Shown: positions 8,558 to 16,749 of the stretch, in pieces
How the letters are laid out: each line of letters begins with the position of its first letter
How positions within the stretch are numbered: position 1 is the stretch's first letter
NCBI RefSeq assembly: GCF_019468465.1
Contig: NZ_CP080519.1
Span: forward strand, 1,379,001-1,443,000
Length of the DNA stretch: 64,000 nucleotides
Source: Amycolatopsis sp. DSM 110486
GTDB taxonomy: Bacteria; Actinomycetota; Actinomycetes; Mycobacteriales; Pseudonocardiaceae
Reading direction: 5' to 3'
Program-made: the position numbers and the translations under genes
The notes under the pieces: model-generated
Databases searched by the model: none
What the model was told of the DNA's origin: nothing
Seen by the model: only the letters and a program-made list of their open reading frames with translations

Positions 8558-8983
8558 TCACTCAGCAGCGGAAGCGCACGCGTCGCACACGCCCCACCAC
8601 GTCACCTCGGCCGATTCGACGCGGAAGCCCGGCGCGGTGACCGGTTCGAGGCACGGCGGGGTGCCGACGGCGCACGGCACGTCCTGGATCGCCCCGCAGC
8701 CGCGGCAGACGAGGTGGTGGTGGTTGTCGTGCCGCTGCGGTTCGAAGCGCGCGGGTGAGCCCGCGGGCTCCAGCGAACGCAGCAGATCGGCCGAAACCAG
8801 GTCTTCGAGCACGTTGTACAAACCCTGCCGGGAGAGCCCGCCGGCAACGCCGTCGGCTTCGAGGTCCACGGCGAGTTCGGCCGCCGTCGAGTGCGGGTGC
8901 CGCTCGACCGCGGCCAGCACCGCTCGCCGCTGCGGCGTGTTGCGCAGCCCTACCCGGCGCAACCGCACCCCGAACGCGTCCAT
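8558..8983 (-). CDS. furA: FurA-type ferric uptake / peroxide regulator
   Basis: This 141-residue Fur-family repressor has a winged helix (Arg-Asn-Thr-Pro-Gln-Arg-Arg-Ala-Val-Leu, Ser-Arg-Gln-Gly-Leu-Tyr-Asn-Val-Leu) and then the metal site Asp-Asn-His-His-His-Leu-Val-Cys-Arg-Gly-Cys-Gly. A second pair of cysteines follows in Trp-Gly-Val-Cys-Asp-Ala-Cys. These features are typical of actinobacterial FurA, which normally precedes katG; no katG is present here. ATG 8983 is preferred over the in-frame ATG at 9037 because a TANNNT box (TACGCT, 8995-8990) ends 6 nt before it, the arrangement of a leaderless transcript. It diverges from a second Fur-like gene at 9145. Confidence 0.88.
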   Translation of the reverse strand: MDAFGVRLRRVGLRNTPQRRAVLAAVERHPHSTAAELAVDLEADGVAGGLSRQGLYNVLEDLVSADLLRSLEPAGSPARFEPQRHDNHHHLVCRGCGAIQDVPCAVGTPPCLEPVTAPGFRVESAEVTWWGVCDACASAAE

Positions 8984-8989
8984 GCCCGC

Positions 8990-9016
8990 AGCGTACCCCA
9001 GAATGGACTGCATCAA
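8990..9016 (-). promoter_or_regulatory. Putative leaderless promoter of furA
   Basis: On the minus strand, TTGATG (9016-9011) and TACGCT (8995-8990) are separated by 15 bp, with the furA ATG 6 nt downstream of the second box. The spacer is slightly short, so the -35 box is tentative. The 10-mer CATCAACTCT at 9011-9020, overlapping this -35 box, recurs at 9117-9126 in front of the divergent Fur-like gene and may be an operator half-site. Confidence 0.45.
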
Positions 9017-9092
9017 CTCTGGCGTGGAGAAGCTCACAAATCACCCGCCGAACCCCTGCCCACCTGCCCTTACGCCGCTGCGCAACCCACAC

Positions 9093-9120
9093 TTGACTCC
9101 ATCTGACAATTGACTCCATC
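9093..9120 (+). repeat. Direct repeat, candidate Fur operator
   Basis: TTGACTCCATC occurs twice, at 9093-9103 and 9110-9120, with a 17-bp start-to-start period. The second copy runs into CATCAACTCT (9117-9126). The repeats sit 25-50 bp upstream of the GTG of the Fur-like gene at 9145 and in the shared control region of the divergent Fur pair. An autoregulatory binding site is inferred. Confidence 0.45.
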
Positions 9121-9144
9121 AACTCTAGGTACTAGAAAGGTCTT

Positions 9145-9573
9145 GTGCCCCCGACTCCCACGCTCCCCCAGCCGTCGCCCGGCCACATCGACGCCGGGGC
9201 CCGCCTGCGCCGCGCCGGCCTGCGCGTGACCACCGCCCGCCAGGTCGTGCTCGAAACCCTCGCCGAGCAGCCGCACACCACCGTCGCCGAGCTGCTCCCC
9301 CACGTCCGCGACCGCCTCCGCTTCGCCTCCACCCGCGCGATCCACGACGTCCTCGCCACCGGTGTGTCCGCCGGGCTCGTCCGCCGCTTCGACACCGTCG
9401 GCGTCGCCCAGCGCTACGAGCTGACCGGGCCCGAACACGGCCACCTGCTGTGCACGAACTGCGGCCGCCTCGACTCCGTCGGCACCGCCGAAGGCACGGG
9501 CGCGCCGATCCTCACCGGCGTGTGCTCGCACTGCGCTCCGGACGGGCACGCCCACCTCGAACCGGCCCGCTGA
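9145..9573 (+). CDS. Second Fur-family regulator
   Basis: This 142-residue Fur-type winged-helix protein (Leu-Arg-Val-Thr-Thr-Ala-Arg-Gln-Val-Val-Leu; Ser-Thr-Arg-Ala-Ile-His-Asp-Val-Leu) has a C-terminal metal domain carrying His-Leu-Leu-Cys-Thr-Asn-Cys-Gly and Gly-Val-Cys-Ser-His-Cys. The structural zinc cysteines are kept, but the triple-His stretch of the neighbouring FurA is reduced to His-Gly-His, so the sensory site is altered. GTG 9145 has a GAAAGG-type ribosome site 4 nt upstream. A head-to-head pair of Fur paralogues suggests cross-regulation. Whether it senses iron, zinc, nickel or peroxide cannot be read from sequence alone. Confidence 0.85.
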   Translation: MPPTPTLPQPSPGHIDAGARLRRAGLRVTTARQVVLETLAEQPHTTVAELLPHVRDRLRFASTRAIHDVLATGVSAGLVRRFDTVGVAQRYELTGPEHGHLLCTNCGRLDSVGTAEGTGAPILTGVCSHCAPDGHAHLEPAR

Positions 9574-9669
9574 GCGGGATTCGGCCACAGCCCGTCGTCG
9601 CGCGGGTGCGGTCGGCCAGCGCGGGCGTTTCGAAACGATCTCGGCGCGCACTGAGGGGCAAACGCTTGT

Positions 9670-12366
9670 GTGAAACTCCTCGACATGCCGAGGAGGGGGT
9701 TGCCCACGCCGTGGTCGCGGGCCGTGCGGACGGGGTGGCGCAATCCGGCGGTGGTGATCGCCGTCGCGGCGGCCGCGGTTCTGGTGGCGCTGCCCGCCAC
9801 GGCCGTCGCGTTGTTCCTTTCGGCGGCGGGCAATGCGACGCTGCAGCAGCAGACGTCGCTGGCGTGTGAATGGTCGGTCGGCGCGCAGTGGCAGGGCGGC
9901 CTGCCGATGCAGCAGCGCGACCCCGCCGTGGCCGAGCAGGTCGGGAAGAGCCTCTACGACACGCGCGCGAAGCTGGCCGGTCAGGCCACCGCCGAGGTGC
10001 CGCGGGCTTCGGCGCCGGTGTCGACCGTGGTCTCCGGCGCGTCGGTGGAAACGGCGACGGGCACGCCGGCGCACCCCGAGCAGACGGTCGTCAACCTCAT
10101 CTCGCGCACCGGCTTCGAGAGCCACATCCAGGTGGTCCAGCGCGGGACCGGACCGGGCATCTGGCTGCCGGACCAGTTCGCCGCGCTCAAGAACCTCCAC
10201 GCCGGCGACCTCGTGACCGTCCGCGGCGGATCCCGCAACGACCTCAAGCCCGCCGGCAAAGCCACCGCGCCGGAAGGCGGCAGCACGTCGACGATGCGCG
10301 TCGCCGGGATCTACCGCGACCTGCGTTCGCTGCCGGACCAGCAGTACTGGTGCAGCCTCGTCGGCCTCTACCGCGGCAGCCCGCTCTCCAACACCGGCAC
10401 GTACCCGGTGGCGCTCGTGTCGCCGGACGATTTCTTCCACATCGCCACCCAGAACTCCGGCGTGCAGAACCTGGTGGAGAGCTCCGTCGACACCACGGGC
10501 ATGACCACGGCGAGCGCGCCGCCCGTGGTGGCCGGGCTGGAGCACGTCCGGGCCCGCACCGAGAACCCCGGCGATCCGCTCGGGCAGGCGTTCCACCGCT
10601 TCGGCAGCACGGAGTACACGTCTTCGCTGGGCGGCATGGTGGTCCGCGCCGACCAGGTGGCCACGCAGCTGGCCACCACCGTCGTGCCGATGGGCGCGGT
10701 GGGCGCGCTGGCCGGGCTGGTGATCGCCGCGGCGGCGGGCTCGTTCTGGGTGGACCGGCGCCGCGCCGAACTGGCGGTGTTGTCGTCGCGTGGGGTGGGA
10801 CCGCTCGCATTGGTGGGCAAAGCGGTGCTGGAGGTCGGCACGATCGTGGTGCTCGGCAGCGTCGCGGGCTGGTTCCTCGCGCGCTACCTCGTGGCGGCGC
10901 TGGGGCCGAGCCCGCTCGTCACGCCCGGCGCGCTGGTCGGATCGGTACTCGGCGCCGCCGCCGCACTGCTGGTGACGCTGGGGGCGATCGCCGTTTCCAG
11001 CGGGCGCCGGATCACCGCGTTGTTCGACGCGCGCACCACCCGCCGCCACAACTGGCCGTGGGAACTGCTGCCGCTCGGCGCCGCGGTGGTCTGTTATTTC
11101 GTGCTCGGTGACGATCCGGAGGCGGGTGTGGGTGCCTCGGGGACCGTCGCGCGAATCCCGCCGCGGCTGATCGTGGTGCCGCTGCTGCTGGTGATGGGCT
11201 TGGCGCTGCTGGCCGCGCGCATCGTGCGGTTCTCCGTGGTACGTCTGCGGCCGGTGTCACTGTCGCGCGCGGTCGCCTTCTTGTCCTGGCGGCGGCTCGC
11301 GTCCGCGCCGGCCGCCGCGGCCGTGCTGATCGGTGCGACGGCGATCCCGATCGCGCTGTCGGTGTACGCGACCACGGTCACCGGCTCGGTCGAGCGCACG
11401 CTGCACGCCGAGGGCCAGCTCGTGGTCGGCACCGACGTGGTCGTCGACCTGACCGGGCCCGCGCAGGCGCCGCCCGGGTTCCCGTCCAGCTTTGTCGAGC
11501 GCTACGACTCCGGCACCATCGGCCACACCACCGTCAACGTCCTCGGCGTCGACCCGGCGACGTTCACCAGCACCGCCTTCTGGGACAACCTCCTGCCCGG
11601 CCCGGCCCTCGACGACCTGATCGCCGGGCTGAACGCACCCGGCGCACCCGCCGGCGTGCTGGCCGGGATCCCCGGCACGTCCGGGCGGACGCAGGTGGAG
11701 ATCAACGGCCACACCGTCGAGCTCTCCGTCACCAGCGTCGCGCAGCTGCCCGGGAAGAGCGCCGGGTTCCCGCTGATGTTCGTCCGCCGCGACGTGCTCA
11801 CCCGGCTGGCCGGCGAGAACCTGCACCACGAGCTGTGGCTGCGCGGCGACCCGGCGCGGATCGTCCCCGCATTGTCGGCCGGCCACGTACCGGTCGGCAC
11901 GCTGAGCCAGGCCCAGGACGTGACCGCGAACGGTGTCTACGCGGCCATCACCTACACGTTCCTGTTCCTCACCGCCGTGTCCGTGCTGGCCGGCGCGATC
12001 GTGCTCGTGGGGCTGTTGCTGTACTTGAACTCGCGGGCACGAGCGCGGCGCAGCGCGTACTTGTTGTTGCGGCGCATGGACATCGGACCCCGCGCACACT
12101 GGCGCGCCCTGCTCTACGAAGTCGGCGGCCTGCTCGCCACCGGCTTCGTCGCCGGCCTCGGCTTCGCCGCGATCGCCGTCGCCATCACCAGCGCCGGCTA
12201 CGACCTCGACCCCGCCGCCGCGCCCGGCACCCTGATCGCCACTCCGTGGTCGCTCACCGCCCGCCTCGCCGCGGCGACCCTGCTGGCCGCCGTGCTCGCC
12301 ACCCTCGCCGCCCAGCGCGCCGTCTCGCGCGCCCGCCCGTCGGAGGTGCTGCGTGACACGAACTGA
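9670..12366 (+). CDS. FtsX-like ABC transporter permease
   Basis: This 898-residue membrane protein has an N-terminal helix (residues ~28-55), a large extracytoplasmic domain and then a block of FtsX helices around 340-460. A second helix block and soluble domain follow, and a final group of helices (~760-890) ends in Arg-Ala-Arg-Pro-Ser-Glu-Val-Leu-Arg. This duplicated FtsX layout is typical of MacB/LolE-like permeases that do mechanical work or export from the outer leaflet rather than import. It overlaps the following ATPase by 14 bp and is followed by a second ATPase. The three genes form one operon, with a PadR regulator convergent at its end. Confidence 0.88.
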   Translation: MKLLDMPRRGLPTPWSRAVRTGWRNPAVVIAVAAAAVLVALPATAVALFLSAAGNATLQQQTSLACEWSVGAQWQGGLPMQQRDPAVAEQVGKSLYDTRAKLAGQATAEVPRASAPVSTVVSGASVETATGTPAHPEQTVVNLISRTGFESHIQVVQRGTGPGIWLPDQFAALKNLHAGDLVTVRGGSRNDLKPAGKATAPEGGSTSTMRVAGIYRDLRSLPDQQYWCSLVGLYRGSPLSNTGTYPVALVSPDDFFHIATQNSGVQNLVESSVDTTGMTTASAPPVVAGLEHVRARTENPGDPLGQAFHRFGSTEYTSSLGGMVVRADQVATQLATTVVPMGAVGALAGLVIAAAAGSFWVDRRRAELAVLSSRGVGPLALVGKAVLEVGTIVVLGSVAGWFLARYLVAALGPSPLVTPGALVGSVLGAAAALLVTLGAIAVSSGRRITALFDARTTRRHNWPWELLPLGAAVVCYFVLGDDPEAGVGASGTVARIPPRLIVVPLLLVMGLALLAARIVRFSVVRLRPVSLSRAVAFLSWRRLASAPAAAAVLIGATAIPIALSVYATTVTGSVERTLHAEGQLVVGTDVVVDLTGPAQAPPGFPSSFVERYDSGTIGHTTVNVLGVDPATFTSTAFWDNLLPGPALDDLIAGLNAPGAPAGVLAGIPGTSGRTQVEINGHTVELSVTSVAQLPGKSAGFPLMFVRRDVLTRLAGENLHHELWLRGDPARIVPALSAGHVPVGTLSQAQDVTANGVYAAITYTFLFLTAVSVLAGAIVLVGLLLYLNSRARARRSAYLLLRRMDIGPRAHWRALLYEVGGLLATGFVAGLGFAAIAVAITSAGYDLDPAAAPGTLIATPWSLTARLAAATLLAAVLATLAAQRAVSRARPSEVLRDTN

Positions 12367-13018
12367 CGCACTCCGGTGCGAAGACGTGCACCAGACCTAC
12401 CAGACCGCGACCCACGACGTCGTTGCCCTGCAAGAGGTTTCGGTGTCCGCCGCCCGCGGCCGCGTCACCGCGCTCGTCGGACCGTCCGGCTCCGGCAAAT
12501 CCACCCTGCTACGGATCCTCGCCTGCCTCGAACGCCCCGTGCGCGGTCGCGTCGAGATCGACGGCGTCGACGCCACGGCCCTGTCCGCCCGGGGCCGGCG
12601 CGGACTCCGGCGCCGCCGCCTCGGCTACGTCTTCCAGAACCCCGTCGACAACCTGCTCGGTTACCTCACCGTCGACGAACACCTCGAACTCGCCACCCGC
12701 CTGCGCAGCACCGGCACCCCGTCGAGCGAGCTGCTCGCCACGCTCGGGCTCGGGCACCGCGGCGACAGCAAACCCAGCGGCCTCTCCGGCGGCGAACAGC
12801 AACGCGTCGCCCTCGCCTTCGCCGCTGCCGGCGATCCCGCCGCGCTGCTCGCCGACGAGCCGACGGCCCAGCTCGACCGCGCGTCGGCCCACCTCGTCGG
12901 CGACGCCGTTCGCCGGCTGGCGGCCCTCGGGCACGCCGTGGTGGTCGCCACCCACGACCCCGAACTGGTCGCCGTGGCCGACGACGTGATCGAACTCGTG
13001 GACGGACGCATCCGATGA
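12353..13018 (+). CDS. ABC transporter ATP-binding protein (MacB/LolD type)
   Basis: This 221-residue ATPase has Walker A Gly-Pro-Ser-Gly-Ser-Gly-Lys-Ser-Thr, Q-loop Phe-Gln-Asn-Pro, signature Leu-Ser-Gly-Gly-Glu-Gln-Gln-Arg, Walker B Leu-Leu-Ala-Asp-Glu-Pro and an H-loop Thr-His-Asp. It begins at a GTG inside the 3' end of the FtsX permease gene (14-bp overlap) and ends with an ATGA overlap onto a second ATPase. With one permease polypeptide carrying two FtsX halves, the two different ATPases may form a heterodimer, one per half. That pairing is inferred from the operon. Confidence 0.9.
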   Translation: MTRTDALRCEDVHQTYQTATHDVVALQEVSVSAARGRVTALVGPSGSGKSTLLRILACLERPVRGRVEIDGVDATALSARGRRGLRRRRLGYVFQNPVDNLLGYLTVDEHLELATRLRSTGTPSSELLATLGLGHRGDSKPSGLSGGEQQRVALAFAAAGDPAALLADEPTAQLDRASAHLVGDAVRRLAALGHAVVVATHDPELVAVADDVIELVDGRIR

Positions 13019-13635
13019 CCGTGCTCACCCTGACCGATGTTTCGAAGAGCTACCGCCGCACCCAAGTGCTGCGCCCGATCAGCTTCGAGCTGCATCCCGG
13101 CGAGCTCGTCGCGTTGACCGGCCCTTCGGGCTCCGGCAAAAGCACGCTGCTGATGATCGCCGGCGGCTGGGAGACGCCGGACACCGGCAGCGTCACGCCG
13201 GGGTCGTTGTTGCCGGACGTCCCCATGGCGCGAATGCCATGGCAGCACCTGGGTTTCGTGCCGCAGTCCATCGGCTTGTTCGACGAACTCACCGTCGCCG
13301 ACAACCTCGCCTTCGCCGCCCGCACCGGCGGCAACGCCGACCTCGCCAAGCTGCTGGAAACCCTTGATCTCGCCAAGTTCGCCGACCGCCTCCCCACCGA
13401 AATCAGCCGTGGGGAACAACAACGCGCCGCCGTCGGCCGCGCCCTGGCCACCGCACCCACCCTCGTCCTGGCCGACGAACCGACGTCACACCAGGACCGC
13501 ACCCACGCCGAAGTCGTCCTCGCCCGCCTGCGCACCGCCGCCGACGCGGGCGCCGCCGTCCTCGTCGCCAGCCACGATCCGCTGCTGGCCGCGCACACCG
13601 ACCGCACGATCGCGTTGACGGGCGCCGCTCACTGA
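13015..13635 (+). CDS. ABC transporter ATP-binding protein, second subunit
   Basis: This 206-residue ATPase has Walker A Gly-Pro-Ser-Gly-Ser-Gly-Lys-Ser-Thr, Q-loop Val-Pro-Gln-Ser and Walker B Val-Leu-Ala-Asp-Glu-Pro. The signature motif deviates: Ile-Ser-Arg-Gly-Glu-Gln-Gln-Arg instead of Leu-Ser-Gly-Gly. The residue after Walker B is Thr-Ser-His-Gln-Asp, so the D-loop Leu is also changed. Such a degenerate site is common in heterodimeric ABC exporters with one weak ATPase site. It starts by ATGA overlap with the preceding ATPase and overlaps the convergent PadR gene by 7 bp at its end. Confidence 0.88.
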   Translation: MTVLTLTDVSKSYRRTQVLRPISFELHPGELVALTGPSGSGKSTLLMIAGGWETPDTGSVTPGSLLPDVPMARMPWQHLGFVPQSIGLFDELTVADNLAFAARTGGNADLAKLLETLDLAKFADRLPTEISRGEQQRAAVGRALATAPTLVLADEPTSHQDRTHAEVVLARLRTAADAGAAVLVASHDPLLAAHTDRTIALTGAAH

Positions 13636-14165
13636 GGCCAGGCGAGCTCGCCGTCGCCGATGCGGTCCGCTGTGCGCCTCAGCCACTCGACGTCGTGGTG
13701 CAGCCGCGACAGCAGGTAGTGCGCCTCGATCATGTGGACCTCGAGCGTGGCCGCTTCGCGCGTGGCGGTTTCGAGCCCTGCGATCTCCTCGCGCACGAGC
13801 CCGATCCGCTTGCGCAGCACGGCTTGTGCTTCTGACGGCGGCAGAATCCCGAGGTACGCCAACGCCGTCACGAACGGCGGCCCACCGGTCAGATCCGCGC
13901 CGAGCTGCTTGCGCACGCGCTCGGCCAGCGCGGCCACGCCGTCGTCGGTCACCGCGAGCACGTCGCGCTCGGCCCCGCCCGTCGCGGCAACCCACCCCTC
14001 GGCCGTGAGCCGGTCCAGCAGCGTGTAGACGGTCGCGTTGCGCACTTCGAGGTAGCCGTAGCGGCTGCGGACCTCGCTGAACACCGCGTACGCGTGGCGC
14101 GGTTGTTCCACGAGCAGGCCGAGGATCGGCAGCACCAGCGGGTTGTCGAGCGCGTTCTTGGGCAC
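13629..14165 (-). CDS. PadR family transcriptional regulator
   Basis: This 178-residue protein has a PadR winged helix (Leu-Gly-Leu-Leu-Val-Glu-Gln-Pro-Arg-His-Ala-Tyr and Asn-Ala-Thr-Val-Tyr-Thr-Leu-Leu-Asp-Arg-Leu) and a C-terminal Vir_C-like helical dimerisation domain. It diverges from the glycosidase-like gene at 14227. The 61-bp gap contains two copies of a GTATAC-centred palindrome, which should be its operator. It may also affect the convergent ABC operon, with which its 3' end overlaps by 7 bp. Confidence 0.9.
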   Translation of the reverse strand: MPKNALDNPLVLPILGLLVEQPRHAYAVFSEVRSRYGYLEVRNATVYTLLDRLTAEGWVAATGGAERDVLAVTDDGVAALAERVRKQLGADLTGGPPFVTALAYLGILPPSEAQAVLRKRIGLVREEIAGLETATREAATLEVHMIEAHYLLSRLHHDVEWLRRTADRIGDGELAWPQ

Positions 14166-14187
14166 GCTTGAACATTACCTCATTGCT

Positions 14188-14213
14188 CGTATACGGTTAG
14201 CCGTATACGGCTA
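14188..14213. promoter_or_regulatory. Double palindrome, predicted PadR operator
   Basis: CGTATACGG (14188-14196) is followed four bases later by CCGTATACGG (14201-14210). The second lies inside the perfect 16-bp palindrome TAGCCGTATACGGCTA (14198-14213). The pair sits between the divergent PadR and glycosidase-like starts and within 15 bp of the ribosome site of the latter, so repressor binding would block both genes. Confidence 0.65.
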
Positions 14214-14226
14214 CGAGGAGGTACCT

Positions 14227-15153
14227 GTGATCTTCGGGATCTGGCCCGGTGTCGTCGACGCCGACCTGGTCGAGTTGAAGCCGCTGCCCTGCCCGCCGGA
14301 AGACCCCGGCGCGACGATGGCGGCCTTGAAGGAACTCCAAGGGGAAGCGCCGGAGTTCTACGTCCGCTGCTACCGGCACTTCGGGAACGAGTGGTCCCGC
14401 ACACCCGAGCGGCCTGAGCTTTACGCGGGCGAGGGCCGGCTGATCGACCTGGTCGCGTGCTACCAGAGCTGCGAACCCGACCCAGAGGGCTTCGCCGGCT
14501 TCGTTCGCCAGGCCGTCCGCGACGTCGCCGCGTGGGGCGGCGGCAAGGTGCAGGTCGGCGAGGAGCTCAACGTGCCGGCCCCACTCGACGGCGGCAGCCC
14601 GGGTTGCTTCGAGGCCGTCGGCGCCGGCGTCGCCGCGGCCTTCGACGAACGCGAGCGCCTCGGCGTCGACGTCGGGATCGGGGTCAACTCCGCCGGCCCC
14701 GCCGATCCCGCGTTCTGGGGACGGCTGGCCGCGGCGATCGGCCCGGACCACTTGGCGCGCCTGGACTTCCTCGGCTTGGACGTCTTCCCCGACGTCTTCC
14801 GTCGCATCCCCCACGAGCAGCTCGCCGGCGCCGTGACGTTCCTGCTCACGGGATTCCGCTCGGTCACCACCGATATCGGCGTCCCCGAGACCACGCCCAT
14901 CCACATCACCGAAACGGGCTGGCCCACCGGCGACGACCGCGACGAAGCCACTCAGCGCGTAGTGCTGGAAACCGTCGCGCAGGCCATTGTGGACTCCGAC
15001 GTCGGCGTCGCTGCGTACGAACTCTTCGGCCTGCGCGACAGCCGCTCGGACGCCGGGTGGACCAGCGGCTTCGGCCTGCTCCGGGACGACTACTCGCCCA
15101 AGCCCGCGTTCGCCGCCATCCGCGACTTCATCCGCGAACACCGCGAAGGCTGA
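14227..15153 (+). CDS. TIM-barrel glycosidase-like protein
   Basis: This 308-residue protein has the look of a clan GH-A (beta/alpha)8 barrel. Beta-strand ends carry Glu-Glu-Leu-Asn-Val-Pro (a candidate acid/base Glu), Asp-Phe-Leu-Gly-Leu-Asp-Val-Phe, and Ile-Thr-Glu-Thr-Gly-Trp-Pro (a candidate nucleophile Glu), then Tyr-Glu-Leu-Phe-Gly-Leu-Arg-Asp. No secretion signal is seen, so any substrate would be intracellular. The open frame extends upstream, but GTG 14227 is chosen because GAGGAG (14215-14220) lies 6 nt before it and the palindromic operator is just upstream. Exact family and substrate are not recognised. Confidence 0.6.
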   Translation: MIFGIWPGVVDADLVELKPLPCPPEDPGATMAALKELQGEAPEFYVRCYRHFGNEWSRTPERPELYAGEGRLIDLVACYQSCEPDPEGFAGFVRQAVRDVAAWGGGKVQVGEELNVPAPLDGGSPGCFEAVGAGVAAAFDERERLGVDVGIGVNSAGPADPAFWGRLAAAIGPDHLARLDFLGLDVFPDVFRRIPHEQLAGAVTFLLTGFRSVTTDIGVPETTPIHITETGWPTGDDRDEATQRVVLETVAQAIVDSDVGVAAYELFGLRDSRSDAGWTSGFGLLRDDYSPKPAFAAIRDFIREHREG

Positions 15154-15157
15154 TCTC

Positions 15158-15241
15158 TCACTTCCGTGAAGAAACCCGCAATACCAGCGCCAGCACTGCC
15201 GACAGACCCACCAGCACCACCGCGGAAACCACCGTGCCCAT
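15158..15241 (-). CDS. Possible small single-helix membrane peptide
   Basis: The 15154-15357 gap between the glycosidase-like gene and the CopD-like gene contains, on the minus strand, a 27-codon frame. It reads Met-Gly-Thr-Val-Val-Ser, then a ~20-residue Val/Leu/Ala helix, then Arg-Val-Ser-Ser-Arg-Lys-stop. The composition is that of a single transmembrane helix with a basic tail. The frame stays open upstream (Leu-Asn-Glu-Lys-Ala-Val-Ala-Gly before the Met), so it could instead be the relic end of a longer protein. The ribosome site is weak. Apart from a 7-bp-arm inverted repeat (TTCAGGA...TCCTGAA, 15261-15285), nothing else is visible in the gap. Confidence 0.2.
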   Translation of the reverse strand: MGTVVSAVVLVGLSAVLALVLRVSSRK

Positions 15242-15357
15242 GCCCGCCACCGCTTTCTCGTTCAGGACCCTCAAGGTCTCCTGAACGACGGCGGGGCGGG
15301 CATGGGCACGACGAACGCTTGACACACCAACGCGTTTCCCTGATGTGCCCTTGACGC

Positions 15358-16575
15358 TCAGCTCTCCGCGGCCACGGCCTCACGCTGCTCGACCTCGTGG
15401 GCACGCGCCGCCGAACGCGACAGGCGATCCGACACCTTCGCCGTGGTCACGAAGGAAATCGCGATCAGGATCGCCAGCACCACGCCGATGCCGATGACGG
15501 TGCCGCTCAGCGTCGGGTCTTCGGGGTCGCCGGCCTCGACGCGTGCCGAACCGGTGAGGAACGAGAGCACGAACAGCACGCCGACGGCGAGCAGCACCTC
15601 GATCGTCACCAGCACGGGGAACGTGCGCAGCGCCAGGCGGAACACGGAACCCTCGGCGCCGGCCGCCCGGGCGCGGCCGATGCGCGGCATCATCACGAAC
15701 TCATTGGCCGCGCCGATGCAGATCATCGTGAACACCAGCGACACCTTGATGACGAGGAACCGCCCGAAGCTCGTGGTGAACAGCTCCGACGGGCTGCCGA
15801 CGAGCGAGTAGGCCAGCCACAGGCCGGTGATCAGGATGCAGCCCACGGCGACCATCGCCAGCGTCGAGAACCGCGTCCAGATCTGCGCGAACACGTCGCC
15901 GGCACCGAGGGAGAGCCTGCGCCGCGAGAACGCCAGGATCACCAGGCCCGCGATACCGCCGACCCACGTCGAGATCGAGAAGACGTGCAGGTGATCGAGC
16001 AGCGAGTTGGCGATGGTGTCGAAGGTGGCCTTGGAGAAGTTCGTCGGCAGCAACGTGACCTGGTAAGCCACGAAGTTGACGATGAGCGAGGTCAGTGTGA
16101 GCACGCCGAGCTTTTCCCGCAGCCGCGGCGAGAACGCCAGCATCAGCACGATCGCCGCGACGCCCCACAGCGCGTACTGGATCAACGCCTCGGCGCCGCT
16201 GGAGATCCAGTCGCCCTTCTTGCCCGGCACCGAGATGAAGCGCCAGATCGCCGCCGGCGACAGCGCGTCGCCGAACGGGATTTCCTTGCCCTTCACGCGG
16301 GCGCCCTTGCCGGCGATCTGGAAGTACAGCGCCACCAGGAACCACGTGCCGACGAGCGCGTAGTAGACGCCGGCGCGGCGTTGCAGCACTGCGCGGTCGG
16401 CGGGATCGACCGACGGCCGCCTCAAGACGGGTCGCAGCACGATCAGGTAAAGCATGCAGCCGCCGATCGAACCGATCAGGCCGGCGAAGTACGCCATTTT
16501 GGTGATGACCCGCCACACCTCGGGGGTCGGGTTCGCTTCGGCCGCGGACACGGCCTGGGTAAGCAGCAGGGACAT
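15358..16575 (-). CDS. CopD-like polytopic membrane protein
   Basis: This 405-residue protein has about eight to nine hydrophobic helices. The central region carries the CopD-type signature: a His-Leu-His-Val-Phe-Ser segment, a Ser-Thr-Trp-Val-Gly-Gly-Ile-Ala-Gly motif and a helix ending Ala-Ala-Asn-Glu-Phe-Val-Met-Met-Pro. CopD proteins are linked to copper uptake or resistance, and histidines and methionines in the helices are compatible with that role. The ATG at 16575 has GAGGAG about 10 nt upstream; reading further upstream would run through the divergent dehydrogenase gene and is not supported. No CopC partner is adjacent, so the copper role is tentative. Confidence 0.7.
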   Translation of the reverse strand: MSLLLTQAVSAAEANPTPEVWRVITKMAYFAGLIGSIGGCMLYLIVLRPVLRRPSVDPADRAVLQRRAGVYYALVGTWFLVALYFQIAGKGARVKGKEIPFGDALSPAAIWRFISVPGKKGDWISSGAEALIQYALWGVAAIVLMLAFSPRLREKLGVLTLTSLIVNFVAYQVTLLPTNFSKATFDTIANSLLDHLHVFSISTWVGGIAGLVILAFSRRRLSLGAGDVFAQIWTRFSTLAMVAVGCILITGLWLAYSLVGSPSELFTTSFGRFLVIKVSLVFTMICIGAANEFVMMPRIGRARAAGAEGSVFRLALRTFPVLVTIEVLLAVGVLFVLSFLTGSARVEAGDPEDPTLSGTVIGIGVVLAILIAISFVTTAKVSDRLSRSAARAHEVEQREAVAAES

Positions 16576-16678
16576 CGGCAGCCATCTCCTCGAGCGGGGG
16601 GACGTGAGCCGTACAGGTGGGGAGGCTCTTGGCGGTCGAAGGTAGCTGATCCTACAACAGATGTGAAGACTGAAGCGT

Positions 16679-16699
16679 CCACTACATTGATGGTATATT
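16679..16699 (+). promoter_or_regulatory. Extended -10 promoter with CCACTACA box upstream of the dehydrogenase operon
   Basis: TGGTATATT (16691-16699) is an extended -10 element about 50 bp before the GTG at 16750. Directly upstream is CCACTACA (16679-16686), the same 8-mer that occurs at 22512-22519 before the C45 hydrolase operon. A further CTACA is at 16652-16656. A shared regulator, most simply the RpiR or GntR protein encoded between the two sites, is inferred. Confidence 0.45.
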
Positions 16700-16749
16700 G
16701 CTAGAGTGAAAAACCAGAGTCGGAACATCCGCAGTCGGAAGGAGTGTCC

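Noticed and set aside
15261..15285. Inverted repeat TTCAGGA...TCCTGAA as a terminator
   Set aside because: Arms are only 7 bp with an 11-nt centre and no T-tract, too weak to call separately.
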